A DNA stretch of 64,000 nt from Pseudoalteromonas ruthenica (GCF_008808095.1 NZ_CP023396.1:992001-1056000); one strand, 5' to 3'; shown: positions 44,177 to 53,506, counted from the first letter of the stretch. Made by a program: numbers and translations. The notes: generated by a model from the letters alone, not told the origin.

Positions 44177-45613
44177 TTACCCTACAGTGACAATTTTCAA
44201 GGTATTTGTGGCACCGATGGTTTCCATTAAGTCACCATGGGTGAGGATCACGGTATCGCCTTTTTGCAATTCGCCAAGCTCTACTAAGGTATTCATTGCT
44301 TCACTAACAATACATTCTTTGGTGAAGTTAGTAGAGTCAAAACGCACTGGATATACGCCGCGATACAGCGCGGTCTGACCCAGTGTTTTGCCATGGCGTG
44401 AAAGTGAATAAATAGGCAGACCCGAAGAGATGCGTGACATCAGCTTAGAGGTGTTGCCTGATTCAGTGAGCGCGACAATGGCTTTCACTGTACCCAGGTG
44501 GTTAGCCGCATACATAGCAGATAGTGCGATGGTTTCTGCATTATCGGCAAACATGCTATCAAGGCGGTGCTTAGAAATGTGCGTTTCTTTTTGTGACTCA
44601 GCACCTAGGCAAACACGGGCCATGGTGGCAACTGTTTGCTCAGGGTAATCCCCTGCGGCTGTTTCAGCAGAGAGCATGACCGCATCGGTGCCATCAAGCA
44701 CGGCGTTAGCAACGTCCATGACTTCAGCACGCGTGGGCATGGGGTTATCAATCATTGACTCCATCATCTGTGTTGCGGTGATCACCACACGGTTCAATGA
44801 ACGAGCTCGGCTGATAATGGTTTTTTGTTTACCCACTAACTCCGCATCACCGATTTCAACGCCTAAATCTCCGCGCGCGACCATCACTGCGTCTGATGCG
44901 AGGATAATGTCGTCTATGGCTTCAACCGTCTCTACCGCTTCTGCACGTTCGATTTTCGCTAGCAATTGAGCATCTGAACCGGCCTTTTCTGCTAATGAAC
45001 GCACATAGCGCATATCATCGCCAGAGCGGGGGAAAGACACGGCGATATAATCGACGCCAATTTTAGTCGCGGTGATAAGATCTTCTTTATCTTTATCAGT
45101 AAATGCAGGGGCAGTCAGGCCACCACCGAGGCGATTGATGCCTTTGTTGTTAGACAATACGCCGCCGACTTTCACGCTGCAGTGTACTTTTTGTCCTTCA
45201 ACACGCTCTACGGTCAGTTGGATTAAACCGTCGTTAAGTAACAACAAGTCGCCAGCTTTAACGTCTTGAGGTAATTCTTTATAGTCGATCCCCACGCCAT
45301 TAACATCACCCTCACCTGGGGCAAGCGCTGCATCAAGGATAAAGGGGGCGCCAGGGGCGAGGTTCACTTTCCCTTCTTTAAAGGTGCTTACGCGGATTTT
45401 CGGGCCTTGTAAGTCAGCGAGGATGGCAACATGAGTGCCTAGGCGCTGAGCGATCTCACGCACGGCTTCAGCGCGCGCTTGGTGGTCACTGGCCACCCCA
45501 TGAGAGAAGTTTAAGCGCACGACATTGGCGCCAGCGCGGATGATTTTTTCTAAGTTATTATCTCTGTCCGTGGCAGGGCCAAGGGTGGCCACAATTTTCG
45601 TACGTCTTGGCAT
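44177..45613 (-). CDS. pykA: Pyruvate kinase (PykA type)
   Basis: Pyruvate kinase converts phosphoenolpyruvate and ADP to pyruvate and ATP. The 478-residue protein starts with [39 protein letters not shown], closest in character to E. coli PykA. It contains '[39 protein letters not shown]' with the catalytic Lys, Glu and Asp, and '[40 protein letters not shown]'. AGGAG lies 7 bp before the ATG. It precedes pfkA on the same strand with a 37-bp gap, so the pair may be one glycolytic operon. A LacI-type palindrome sits about 100 bp upstream, shared with gnd. Confidence 0.96.
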   Translation of the reverse strand: MPRRTKIVATLGPATDRDNNLEKIIRAGANVVRLNFSHGVASDHQARAEAVREIAQRLGTHVAILADLQGPKIRVSTFKEGKVNLAPGAPFILDAALAPGEGDVNGVGIDYKELPQDVKAGDLLLLNDGLIQLTVERVEGQKVHCSVKVGGVLSNNKGINRLGGGLTAPAFTDKDKEDLITATKIGVDYIAVSFPRSGDDMRYVRSLAEKAGSDAQLLAKIERAEAVETVEAIDDIILASDAVMVARGDLGVEIGDAELVGKQKTIISRARSLNRVVITATQMMESMIDNPMPTRAEVMDVANAVLDGTDAVMLSAETAAGDYPEQTVATMARVCLGAESQKETHISKHRLDSMFADNAETIALSAMYAANHLGTVKAIVALTESGNTSKLMSRISSGLPIYSLSRHGKTLGQTALYRGVYPVRFDSTNFTKECIVSEAMNTLVELGELQKGDTVILTHGDLMETIGATNTLKIVTVG

Positions 45614-45714
45614 GCATTTCTCCTGTAGGCATTATTGCTTATAGCATGTTAGAGCAGGGAAGGACGCTCCGCCAGCTCTAATTCCTATTATTCGTTAACA
45701 AGATTTCAGCATTA

Positions 45715-45728
45715 TGACACCGGTGTCA
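45715..45728. promoter_or_regulatory. Perfect 14-bp palindrome, LacI-type operator candidate
   Basis: TGACACCGGTGTCA is a perfect palindrome with a central CG, the form typical of LacI-family operators. It lies between the divergent pykA and gnd genes. The cognate regulator is not in the window. Confidence 0.6.
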
Positions 45729-45889
45729 GATTCAGTCAATTAAGCTTACCCGCAAACTTTATCCATGTACCTTGCGTTAATTTGATATAATTCAGCGCCG
45801 GGGATTGAATGGGGCATCGTATGCCCTATAATGCCCGCCGTATTTACGTTGAATTACCCAGTCGTACGTTTTACCGAGGAGGAAACTGG

Positions 45890-47263
45890 ATGCAAGTTGC
45901 ATTAGTAGGTCTTGGGGTGATGGGCAAAAATCTCGCCCTGAACTTAATCGAAAAAGGGCTCACCCTAGTAGCCTATGATACCAACCCCGATGCCGGGGAA
46001 GAATTGTTAAGCTGCGCCAAATCACAAGGAATGGCCGAGCGCTTGCACATTGTTTCAGACCTTCACGACATGGTGCGTCGTTTAGAAACGCCGCGCTCTA
46101 TCCTTTTGTTGGTACCGGCAGGCGAGCTGGTTGACAAAGTCTGCCACGACTTGGTCGATGCCGGTGTCAGTAAAGATGATATCATCATCGATTGCGGTAA
46201 CAGTAATTATAAAGACGGCATTGCCCGCAAATTGAAATTCCAAAACAAATTTGAGTTTGCCACGATGGGGATTTCCGGTGGTGCAGAAGGCGCACGCCAT
46301 GGTCCGGCAATGATGGCGAGCGGCTCCGAAGGAGGCTGGGAGCGCATTGAACCTTGGTTTGAGAAAGTAGCTGCCAGTTACAACGGCGACTCGTGTTTTG
46401 CCCGCGTTGGCCAATCCGCCAGTGGCCATTTTGTGAAAATGGTGCACAATGGCATCGAGTATGCCCTTATGCAGCTTATTGCTGAGACTTACCAGCTATT
46501 GCGCTTGGGCGCTGGCAAAACACCACAGCAAATTGCCGAGATTTTCGATACTTGGGCCGAGGGCGAGCTCAATAGCTATTTACTCTCTATTTCTAGCCAT
46601 ATCCTCAAGTTAGCAACCAAGGACGATACACCGCTGGTCGATTTAATCGATAACAAGGTGGGCGCCAAGGGCACCGGCTTATGGACGGCACAAAATGCCT
46701 TGGAGCTTGGTATTGCCGTGCCATCACTTGTTGCTGCGGTGCAGGCACGTCACTTAACTAATACAGGTGATACCCACGCGGCTAAAGAAATGACCTATGC
46801 AGCAAAGCAAACGGACAGTATCGATATTGATATTGACCAGTTGCAGCAAGCGTTTCATTTAGCGAGCCTGCTTTGCTACCGACAAGGCTTGGCACTGATC
46901 AAAGGCGCGTCACGAAACCATCAATGAAAAGTTGATTTAAACAAAACACTGCAAACTTGGCGCGCAGGGTGCATTATTCGTGCAGATTATCTAGACCAAA
47001 TTGCTCAGGGTGTTGAGTTTATTGATACCTTAGATGAGCAGGCGAAGGCGCTTCGTAGTGTGACTGGTGCGGCCGTGACCACTGGTTTGGCATTCCCGGT
47101 ACTGTGTGCAACACAAAACTACTTAGCAACGCTAAGCACTCCAAGTAATGGTCATCTAGTGCAAGCGCAGCGTGACTACTTTGGTGAGCATGGTATTAAA
47201 ACCCACACTGGTGAGTTATGTCATCTAACTGATCTGGTCGATATTGACGCTAAAGTACGCTAA
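45890..47263 (+). pseudogene. gnd: 6-phosphogluconate dehydrogenase gene with in-frame TGA
   Basis: Gnd oxidatively decarboxylates 6-phosphogluconate to ribulose 5-phosphate in the pentose phosphate pathway. The ATG at 45890 follows GAGGAGG. The NADP fold (LVGLGVMGKNLALNL) and catalytic segment (GISGGAEGARHGPAMM, VKMVHNGIEYALMQL) are intact. An in-frame TGA at codon 346 (46925-46927) then ends the chain. The same frame continues for 111 residues with the expected C-terminus (WRAGCIIRADYL, VQAQRDYFGEHG). When I align it from memory with E. coli Gnd the TGA falls on a Trp, so a single TGG to TGA change explains it. Reading through, the product is 457 residues, near normal length. A truncated 345-residue protein would lose the dimer-forming tail. 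Confidence 0.88.
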
Positions 47264-47290
47264 TTAATTAGCTGCTTTTTCAATCAAAAG

Positions 47291-47316
47291 AGCCCTGTCC
47301 ATACAGGGCTTTATTG
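47291..47316 (+). terminator. Terminator of gnd
   Basis: AGCCCTGT and ACAGGGCT form an 8-bp stem with a CCAT loop, followed by TTATT. Confidence 0.75.
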
Positions 47317-47362
47317 TATATGCTAAAAACACATTCCAAGTTTCTTTTTTGAGGACTTTAAA

Positions 47363-48949
47363 GTGTTACGCATTCTCTGTTTGGCACTGTTGAGTGTAGG
47401 TATTATTGGCTGCACTCAGCCTCAACAACCCGCAAATAAACTCGCAAATGCCGATACCCTATACTTTGGCGGCCCGATTCTAACGATGGCCGGTGATGCT
47501 CCCCAGTATGTTGAGGCGCTTGCAACCAAAGATGGTCGGATCCTACTTACCGGTCAACTTAATAAAGCAAATGATCATGTTGGCGAGCAGACTAAACAAG
47601 TGAACTTACAAGGGCAGGCGCTATTGCCTGGGTTTATCGATGCCCACAGTCACCTTTTCAATGCTGGTTTAGCACAGTTGAGTGCTGATTTACTCCCAGG
47701 GCCTGACGGCCAAGTAAATTCTATTGAGTCGTTGCTGAGCACCTTAACGCAATGGCACCAGCGTCAACCTATGTTAGCGAAAAAGCTCGGCTGGATCGTT
47801 GGCATGGGGTATGACGACTCACAACTGGCGCAGCGCCGGCACCCAACAGCCACAGAGCTCGACACAGTCTCCAGCGAACTACCTATTTTGATTATGCATC
47901 AGTCCGGGCATTTGGGGGTTATGAATACCAAAGCCTTGGAAATGGTGGGTTACTTACCACAGGCCCCACACATTGATGGCGGCGTAATACGTATTGATGA
48001 ACTTTCCAATCAAGCGAATGGGGTGCTTGAGGAAATGGCTCTTTTTCAGCCATTGTTTAGTGTTTTTTCGGCCATTGATAAGCAATTACAAGATGAAATC
48101 GCGAGCGCAGGGCTTGCCCTTTACATGGCCAATGGTTATACCACTGCTCAAGAAGGTCGTGCAGATAAAAGCACCAGTATGTATTGGTTAGCACGGGCGC
48201 AAAAGCAGTCTTTGCCGATTGATGTGGCTATCTACCCTGATCTTGAGCAGGAATATGATTTTATGCTTGAACAAGGCGCTAGCAAAGATTACCAAGGCGG
48301 GGCACGAATAGCAGGCGTCAAATTGAGTTTTGATGGCTCGCCTCAAGGGAAAACAGCCTGGCTCAGTAAACCTTATCTTCATCCGCCAGCAGGGCATAAC
48401 TCAGAGTATCGTGGCTACCCAGCCATTGCCGATGATAAGGCTCGCTCTAAGCTCGTGGCACAGGCCTATGCCAACAACTGGCAACTGATTGTTCATACCA
48501 ATGGCGACGCCGCAGCAGACGCCTTATTGCGAGATATAGAAAGCGCAGCGACAAGATTTGAGCAGGCAGGTCGCAGGACGGTGATGATCCACGCGCAAAC
48601 TGTTCGTGAAGATCAGCTTAAACGTATGAAACAGTTAGCAGTGATCCCGTCTTTTTTCTCTATGCATACCTTCTATTGGGGAGATTGGCACCGAGATGAA
48701 GTATTAGGACTGGAGCGTGCTGAGAATATTTCTCCCACAGGGTGGGCGCAAAAACACGCCATGCGCTTTACCCAACATCATGATGCACCTGTGGTAAAGC
48801 CCAACCCATTACGCGTGTTATCGACAACTGTTAATCGCAAGACACGCTCTGGCAAAGTGTTGGGGGCGCACCATCAAGTGAGCCCTTATATCGCTTTGAA
48901 ATCTATGACAGAGTGGGTGTCCACTTCCCCGTTAATGACACAGTTCTAA
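47363..48949 (+). pseudogene. YtcJ-like amidohydrolase, 5' part, disrupted by IS
   Basis: This gene encodes a lipid-anchored (lipobox IIGC, about residue 19) metal-dependent hydrolase of amidohydrolase family 3. Visible features are 'LPGFIDAHSHLFNAG' (metal-binding HxH at about residue 95), 'QEGRADKSTS', 'HTNGDAAADALL' and 'HAQTVREDQ'. The true sequence stops at 48917, where the IS begins; the ORF picks up ten or so IS-derived codons and ends at 48949. The missing C-terminal piece lies after the IS. Without it the protein lacks the end of the barrel and the terminal beta-strand domain. The intact protein would have been 577 residues. Confidence 0.88.
48914..48917. repeat. 4-bp target site duplication, left copy
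   Basis: TGGG lies directly before the IS left end and again at 50110-50113 after the right end. Removing one copy and the IS restores the hydrolase frame. Confidence 0.92.
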
Positions 48950-49777
48950 ATTAGAATCTTCCAGTTTTGCTCGGTAAGCAGCCGGTGGCAGGTTTCCGAG
49001 ACTTTCATGGGTTCTTTCTTCGTTATAATCCAATCGCCAGAACCAAGCCATATCTCGCACTTGGCTGAGATTCTCAAACAAGTAGGCATCAAGAAACTCT
49101 CTGCGGAATGAACCGTTAAAGCGTTCAACAAAGCCATTTTGCTGCGGCTTGCCAGGCTGGATATACATCAGCTCAATGTGATTGGCCTCGCACCAATCAG
49201 TCAGGGTGGCCGATATTAACTCTGGGCCATTATCTACGCGCAGCTGATTCGGTAATCCGCGCTCAGCCTTAAGCTGCTCTAACACGCGTACGACACGGCT
49301 AGCGGGCAACGAGGTATCCACTTCAATTGCAAGGCACTCTCGCGTTCCTTCGTCCACCACATTTAACGTTCTGAATCGTTTACCGCAATACAATGTGTCA
49401 TGCATAAAATCGAGCGCCCATTGGTGATTGGCTTGCTCCTGCACTTCTAAGGGCTGAACAATTCGCTTGGGTAGCACACGTTTCGTTCTTCGTTTTAGGT
49501 TCAGCCCCATCTGGCAATACACGCGATAAACGCGCTTATGGTTGAAGGGAAAGCCTTTGAAGCGCATTCGGCCAAAACACTTCCAGAAGCCTGCTCGTGG
49601 CGACTTCTCAAGCTCGGCATTGATAGCATCAATGACAGCAGCATCTGCTTTACGCCAGTCTCGTTCAGGGCGATAAAAGGTCGAACGGCCAATGCCAACA
49701 AACAGACAAGCCCTTACGATACTTAGCCCCGCACCAACCATTACGCTGACGCATTCTCGTTTATCCGCTGTCACCAA
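48932..49777 (-). CDS. IS3-family transposase OrfB (DDE integrase domain)
   Basis: This 281-residue reading frame is the catalytic part of the transposase. It has an HTH_21-like N-terminal part (about residues 45-95, 'SPRAGFWKCFGRMRFKGFPFNHKRVYRVYCQMGL') and an rve integrase core. The triad is Asp in 'WALDFMHD', Asp in 'RVDNGPE', and Glu in 'NGFVERFNG', with 35 residues between the last two. It has no good start of its own (a TTG) and is normally made as an OrfAB fusion through -1 frameshifting. Its stop is 14 bp inside the IS left end. Confidence 0.93.
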   Translation of the reverse strand: MVTADKRECVSVMVGAGLSIVRACLFVGIGRSTFYRPERDWRKADAAVIDAINAELEKSPRAGFWKCFGRMRFKGFPFNHKRVYRVYCQMGLNLKRRTKRVLPKRIVQPLEVQEQANHQWALDFMHDTLYCGKRFRTLNVVDEGTRECLAIEVDTSLPASRVVRVLEQLKAERGLPNQLRVDNGPELISATLTDWCEANHIELMYIQPGKPQQNGFVERFNGSFRREFLDAYLFENLSQVRDMAWFWRLDYNEERTHESLGNLPPAAYRAKLEDSNLELCH

Positions 49778-50040
49778 CCCTTTTTTGCGAAAAGCTCCTT
49801 AATCGCATGATTTTCCAAACTAACATCTGCAAACATCTTTTTAAGCTTGGCATTTTCCTCTTCAAGCTCCTTCAACCGTTTGACGTCAGAGGCTTCCATC
49901 CCACCGTATTTGGACTTCCAGTTGTAATAGGTTGCACTACTGATACCGTGCTGACGGCACACTTCCTCAACCTTCCTACCCGCATCGACTTCTTTTAATA
50001 CTGCGATGATCTGAGATTCTGTATAGCGTGATTTTTTCAT
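49771..50040 (-). CDS. IS3-family transposase OrfA (HTH protein)
   Basis: This 89-residue protein has an N-terminal helix-turn-helix of the transposase_8 family ('TESQIIAVLKEVDAGRKVEEVCRQHGISSATYYNWKSKYGGM'). A C-terminal leucine-zipper-like coiled coil ('VKRLKELEEENAKLKKMFADVSLENHAIKELF') follows. It binds the IS ends and dimerises. The ATG at 50040 is preceded by CAGGAG; an upstream in-frame ATG overlaps that site. Its last codons overlap OrfB. Confidence 0.94.
   Translation of the reverse strand: MKKSRYTESQIIAVLKEVDAGRKVEEVCRQHGISSATYYNWKSKYGGMEASDVKRLKELEEENAKLKKMFADVSLENHAIKELFAKKGW
49780..49786 (-). other. Programmed -1 frameshift site of the IS
   Basis: On the coding strand the heptamer A-AAA-AAG lies six codons from the end of orfA, in the correct phase. 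Slipping back one base joins orfA to the orfB frame. Confidence 0.82.
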
Positions 50041-50109
50041 AGTCGTCTCCTGCATTAATCATTACAGAAAACTCTAATTATGTCTGTCTCAGTTTATGGG
50101 AAGTGGACA

Positions 50110-50292
50110 TGGGCGGCTTGGCAGTACTTTGAAGAGCCAAATAAAGGGACGTTAGAGGTAGGGAAGTTAGCTGATTTCGTTATTCTTGATAAAGACCCGC
50201 TGCGCGTTGAGGCGGAGCAACTTGAGCAATTAGAGGTTCAGCAAACCATAAAAGCAGACCAAGTGGTTTATGATGTGAATCACGCCCTGTGA
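50110..50292 (+). pseudogene. Amidohydrolase, 3' fragment
   Basis: The fragment begins with the right copy of the TGGG duplication and continues the hydrolase frame as AAWQYFEEPNKGTLEVGKLADFVILDKDPL, the typical C-terminal 'GKLADFVILDKDP' of family 3 amidohydrolases. It has no start codon or ribosome site of its own, apart from chance ones supplied by the IS edge. A partial ORF that starts inside the IS at 50080 reads through it. Confidence 0.9.
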
Positions 50293-50380
50293 TGGTGCTT
50301 TTGCAAAGCGAGTTGTTGCAGGCTGCGGCTTATCTTATTGCGCTAGTGAACTATGCGTGCAGATAGATACCACTAGCAAT

Positions 50381-50405
50381 AAAAGGCACAGTCGCTGCTG
50401 TGCCT
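50381..50405 (-). terminator. Terminator of ansA
   Basis: On the minus strand AGGCACAG and CTGTGCCT form an 8-bp stem with a 6-nt loop and are followed by TTTT, close to the ansA stop codon. Confidence 0.7.
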
Positions 50406-50414
50406 AAATATCAC

Positions 50415-51425
50415 TTAGCGACTCAACTCTCCGCGCAAGTTATCTTGCATTAAATGGCGAATACTTTGCGGGCTTGCGTTTTTGCTTAGCAAGTAGTGTA
50501 ACTTACTGAGGCAAGCCTCTAGGGTCATATCATAGCCACTGATCACACCGACGTTTAGCAGTGCATTGCCCGTAGCGTAGCCGCCCATATTAACTTGCCC
50601 TTGTAAGCACTGGGTAAGGTTTACGACGATAATGCCACGTTCGTTCGCATTTGCTAAAAGCTCCAGAAACTCGTGGTTTTGAGGCGCATTACCGACACCA
50701 AAACTCAGTAAGATGAGCGCTTTAATATCGTCATTAATAATAGAGCTGACCACATCGGCGCTGATCCCGGGGTATAAGTGCAGCACGGCAATAGCTTGAG
50801 GGGTGATGCGCGAGACTTGTAAATCGTTGTCGATATAGGGGCTTAGCTGGCCTTCTAGCAGCCGAATGTTAATCCCTGCTTTTGCCAGCGGCGGCAAATT
50901 TGGAGAGTTAAACGCATTGAACCCATCGGCGTGAATTTTGGTGGCGCGATTGCCTCTGAATAGCTGATTATTAAAAAACAGGCTGACTTCTGCAATGGGG
51001 TAGTTAGCTGCTAAATACATCGCATTTAGGAGGTTAACTTGGCCATCTGAGCGCAGCTGTGATAACGGAATTTGCGAGCCGGTAATAATGACTGGTTTGG
51101 TCAGGTTTTCAAACATAAACGATAAGGCAGACGCGGTGTAGGCCATGGTATCGGTGCCATGAAGTACCACAAAACCATCGTAGTCGTGGTACTTGGCTTT
51201 AATATCATCGGCTATCATCTGCCAATGCGCCGGTGACATATCAGAAGAATCGATCAGCGGGCAGTATTCTTCAATGTCAAACAGCGGCATCTCGTCGCGA
51301 TTAAATTCAGCACTGTTTTTCACCGTCTCGGTTAAAAATCCCGCCGCTGGCACATAGCCTTGACTGGATTTTTTCATACCTATGGTACCGCCTGTATAAG
51401 CGATATAAATGCGTTTACGTTTCAT
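50415..51425 (-). CDS. ansA: Cytoplasmic L-asparaginase (type I)
   Basis: AnsA hydrolyses asparagine to aspartate and ammonia. The 336-residue protein starts MKRKRIYIAYTGGTIGMKKS with the first catalytic Thr in TGGTIG, and has the second motif 'GFVVLHGTDTMAYTASALSFM' (HGTDTM). There is no signal peptide, so it is the cytoplasmic low-affinity enzyme, as in E. coli where ansA also follows sppA. Its start codon is directly preceded by the seven-T tail of the sppA terminator, so it has no Shine-Dalgarno sequence and depends on read-through or an internal promoter. Confidence 0.95.
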   Translation of the reverse strand: MKRKRIYIAYTGGTIGMKKSSQGYVPAAGFLTETVKNSAEFNRDEMPLFDIEEYCPLIDSSDMSPAHWQMIADDIKAKYHDYDGFVVLHGTDTMAYTASALSFMFENLTKPVIITGSQIPLSQLRSDGQVNLLNAMYLAANYPIAEVSLFFNNQLFRGNRATKIHADGFNAFNSPNLPPLAKAGINIRLLEGQLSPYIDNDLQVSRITPQAIAVLHLYPGISADVVSSIINDDIKALILLSFGVGNAPQNHEFLELLANANERGIIVVNLTQCLQGQVNMGGYATGNALLNVGVISGYDMTLEACLSKLHYLLSKNASPQSIRHLMQDNLRGELSR

Positions 51426-51454
51426 AAAAAAAGCCCGATGAAATTCATCGGGCT
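51426..51454 (-). terminator. sppA terminator abutting the ansA start codon
   Basis: On the minus strand AGCCCGATGAA and TTCATCGGGCT form a strong stem, followed by seven T and then immediately the ansA ATG. Confidence 0.88.
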
Positions 51455-51479
51455 AGTATATCATTACAGGTTTTAAGCG

Positions 51480-53345
51480 CTAGTTAGAAACACGACATAC
51501 CAAGCACTTAGCGTAGATGCCATCAGGGTCATTGTAGTTTTGTAAACTCTGAACCTGCTGCTCAACCTGTTTTAGTAAGCTGTTGACCTGCATGGTCGCA
51601 CCAAGGTTTGCGTTTGCCGGGGTTTGCTTATCAATTAGCGTGCTAACCATGGACGAGCTCAATAAGCTATTTAACAGTTGCTCACGCGGCGTCAGCTGTT
51701 GCTCAATGAGTTTAACGTCATACTGCTTGAGGCTGGCCATTTCAGCGGCAGCGCTGATGGCTGCGTCTTTATCACCAAGTTTGTCCACTAACCCGAGCTC
51801 TTTTGCTTGAGTTGCAATCCACACACGGCCTTGGGCGATATCATCCACCTCAGCAGGGCTCATATTGCGAGACTGTGCAACCACATTCAAAAAGCGCTCG
51901 TAGGCATTCTCAACACTCATTTGGATCGCTTGTGCCATCTTATCTTTTAGACCCAACAGAATGGATGAGCCTTTCAGTTCGGTCGTCCCCACACCATCAG
52001 AATATACTCCCAACTCGGCAGCACTGTCTTCAAATGTCATGATTGTGCCAAACACGCCGATTGAACCAGTGATGGTGCTTGGAGCAGCCCATATCTCATT
52101 GGCTGCAGAAGCAATCCAATAACCGCCCGAAGCTGCCACTGAGCCCATAGAGGCAACCACAGGTTTGCCTGCTTCTTTAAGAGCGATGACTTCGCGACGA
52201 ATGACTTCTGAGGCAAACATGCTGCCGCCACCGGAATCAATGCGTAATACTACGGCTTTTACCAAGTCGTCTTCACGGGCTTCACGAAGGAGGGCTGCTG
52301 TGCTGTCTCCCCCGATTTCGCCAGCGCGTCGCTCACCATCAACAATGGTTCCTTTAGCAACAATAACCGCCACCTTTTCCGTGATTGGGTTTTCGAATGG
52401 CATGGGCGATTTAAACGAGGCTAAATAGTCGTTAAAGCCAATTTGTAAAAAGTTTTTACCTTCGTCGTCGTAACCGACTAGGTCGACCATCTGTTGACGA
52501 ATTTGTTGATTATTTTTAAGTGCATCCACCCAACCAAAACGCTGTGCATACTCACCGCTGTTCCCGTCTACTTGCGAAAGCTTGCGTAAATAGTCGTCAA
52601 GGGTTTCATCAAAGTTGCTGGCATCGAAGCCACGTAGGGCGGTGATTTCATCTTTATACTGCTGCCACAATTCACCAAGCCACTCTTTATTCGCTTCTTT
52701 TGCAGCGGGGGACATGTCGTTACGAATCAAAGGTTCAACCGCAGACTTAAAGGTACCGACGCGGAAAACGTGTTGCGTCACTTTAAGCTTATCGAGTGCT
52801 TCTTTGAAATACACTGGGTAAACACCAAAACCATCGATTGAAACGCCGCCATAAGGATGTAAATTTACTTCGTCAGCATGCGCTGCCAAGTAATATTGAC
52901 TTTGGGTGTAATAATAGCCAGTAGCAATAACCGGTTTGCCCTGCGCTTTGAAAGCGTCAATGGCATCGGCAACAGCATTGAGTTTATTAATGTGCGCGCC
53001 ACCCATCTGCTGTAAATCGAGCAGCATAGCGGTGATACGATCATCTTTAGCAGCGTTATTGATCACATCAACAACGTCATCAACTAAAATTTCAGCCGGT
53101 TCATCTTGGCCCCCAAACGGTCCAGCAAATACTGCATCGAGAGGGTCAACATAGCGTTTCTGCTCAACTAAATAGCCATTTAGGTTAAGTGTCAGCACGG
53201 CACCGTCAGGGACGATAATCTCGCCTTCATCGCTTGCAATAGACGCTATAATAGCGATAACAAGCACTATAAAAAGAATGTTGACCAAAAGTTGGCGCGA
53301 GAAGTTAATTCCATGCCAAGTGGCCTTTACTGCTTTTTTAATCAA
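51480..53345 (-). CDS. sppA: Signal peptide peptidase SppA, 67K type
   Basis: SppA is an inner-membrane serine protease that degrades cleaved signal peptides. The 621-residue protein is the long, duplicated form: an N-terminal anchor helix at about residues 18-38, then two S49 domains. The catalytic dyad is split between them: Lys200 in 'VGTFKSAVEP' and Ser406 in 'GSVAASGGYW'. The start is a TTG at 53345 with AAGGA about 7 bp upstream; no ATG fits. ansA lies next, as in enterobacteria, but separated by a strong hairpin. Confidence 0.95.
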   Translation of the reverse strand: MIKKAVKATWHGINFSRQLLVNILFIVLVIAIIASIASDEGEIIVPDGAVLTLNLNGYLVEQKRYVDPLDAVFAGPFGGQDEPAEILVDDVVDVINNAAKDDRITAMLLDLQQMGGAHINKLNAVADAIDAFKAQGKPVIATGYYYTQSQYYLAAHADEVNLHPYGGVSIDGFGVYPVYFKEALDKLKVTQHVFRVGTFKSAVEPLIRNDMSPAAKEANKEWLGELWQQYKDEITALRGFDASNFDETLDDYLRKLSQVDGNSGEYAQRFGWVDALKNNQQIRQQMVDLVGYDDEGKNFLQIGFNDYLASFKSPMPFENPITEKVAVIVAKGTIVDGERRAGEIGGDSTAALLREAREDDLVKAVVLRIDSGGGSMFASEVIRREVIALKEAGKPVVASMGSVAASGGYWIASAANEIWAAPSTITGSIGVFGTIMTFEDSAAELGVYSDGVGTTELKGSSILLGLKDKMAQAIQMSVENAYERFLNVVAQSRNMSPAEVDDIAQGRVWIATQAKELGLVDKLGDKDAAISAAAEMASLKQYDVKLIEQQLTPREQLLNSLLSSSMVSTLIDKQTPANANLGATMQVNSLLKQVEQQVQSLQNYNDPDGIYAKCLVCRVSN

Positions 53346-53506
53346 AATCAGATCCTTACTTTATCCATTTTGGGGGCGTACGGGATAGAATCCCATATTA
53401 GCCTAAAGGGTTGAAAAGTTTAAACAGAAAAAAGTAACGAAGTGTTTATATTGGCGAATACTGTATCGCTAGTGCTTGCTCAATGTGGCAAAGATCGCTA
53501 CCCTGA

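Larger units (their letters stand above)
48918..50109 (-). mobile_element. IS3-family insertion sequence (IS407-like), 1,192 bp, complete
   Basis: The ends are TGTCCACTTCCC (48918-48929) and its exact complement GGGAAGTGGACA (50098-50109), with a longer imperfect match further in. A 4-bp TGGG duplication flanks it, as expected for the IS407 subgroup. It encodes orfA and orfB on the minus strand with a -1 frameshift signal between them. Both reading frames and the DDE residues are intact, so it may still move. It is inserted in the amidohydrolase gene, opposite to its direction. Confidence 0.95.

Noticed and set aside
45809..45889. An N-terminal extension of Gnd from the GTG/ATG-rich stretch at 45809
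   Set aside because: The ATG at 45890 has a strong GAGGAGG site and gives the family's usual N-terminus; the upstream region looks like leader with a TATAAT-like box and a small hairpin.
46925..46927. Selenocysteine or pyrrolysine at the gnd stop codon
   Set aside because: The codon falls at a Trp position of the family rather than Cys, I see no hairpin like a bacterial SECIS directly after it, and Gnd is not a known selenoprotein.
46925..47263. A frameshift in gnd, or a separate short gene starting at 47060
   Set aside because: The downstream segment is in the same frame as the upstream part, and its motifs continue Gnd without a gap. A single nonsense codon is the simpler explanation.
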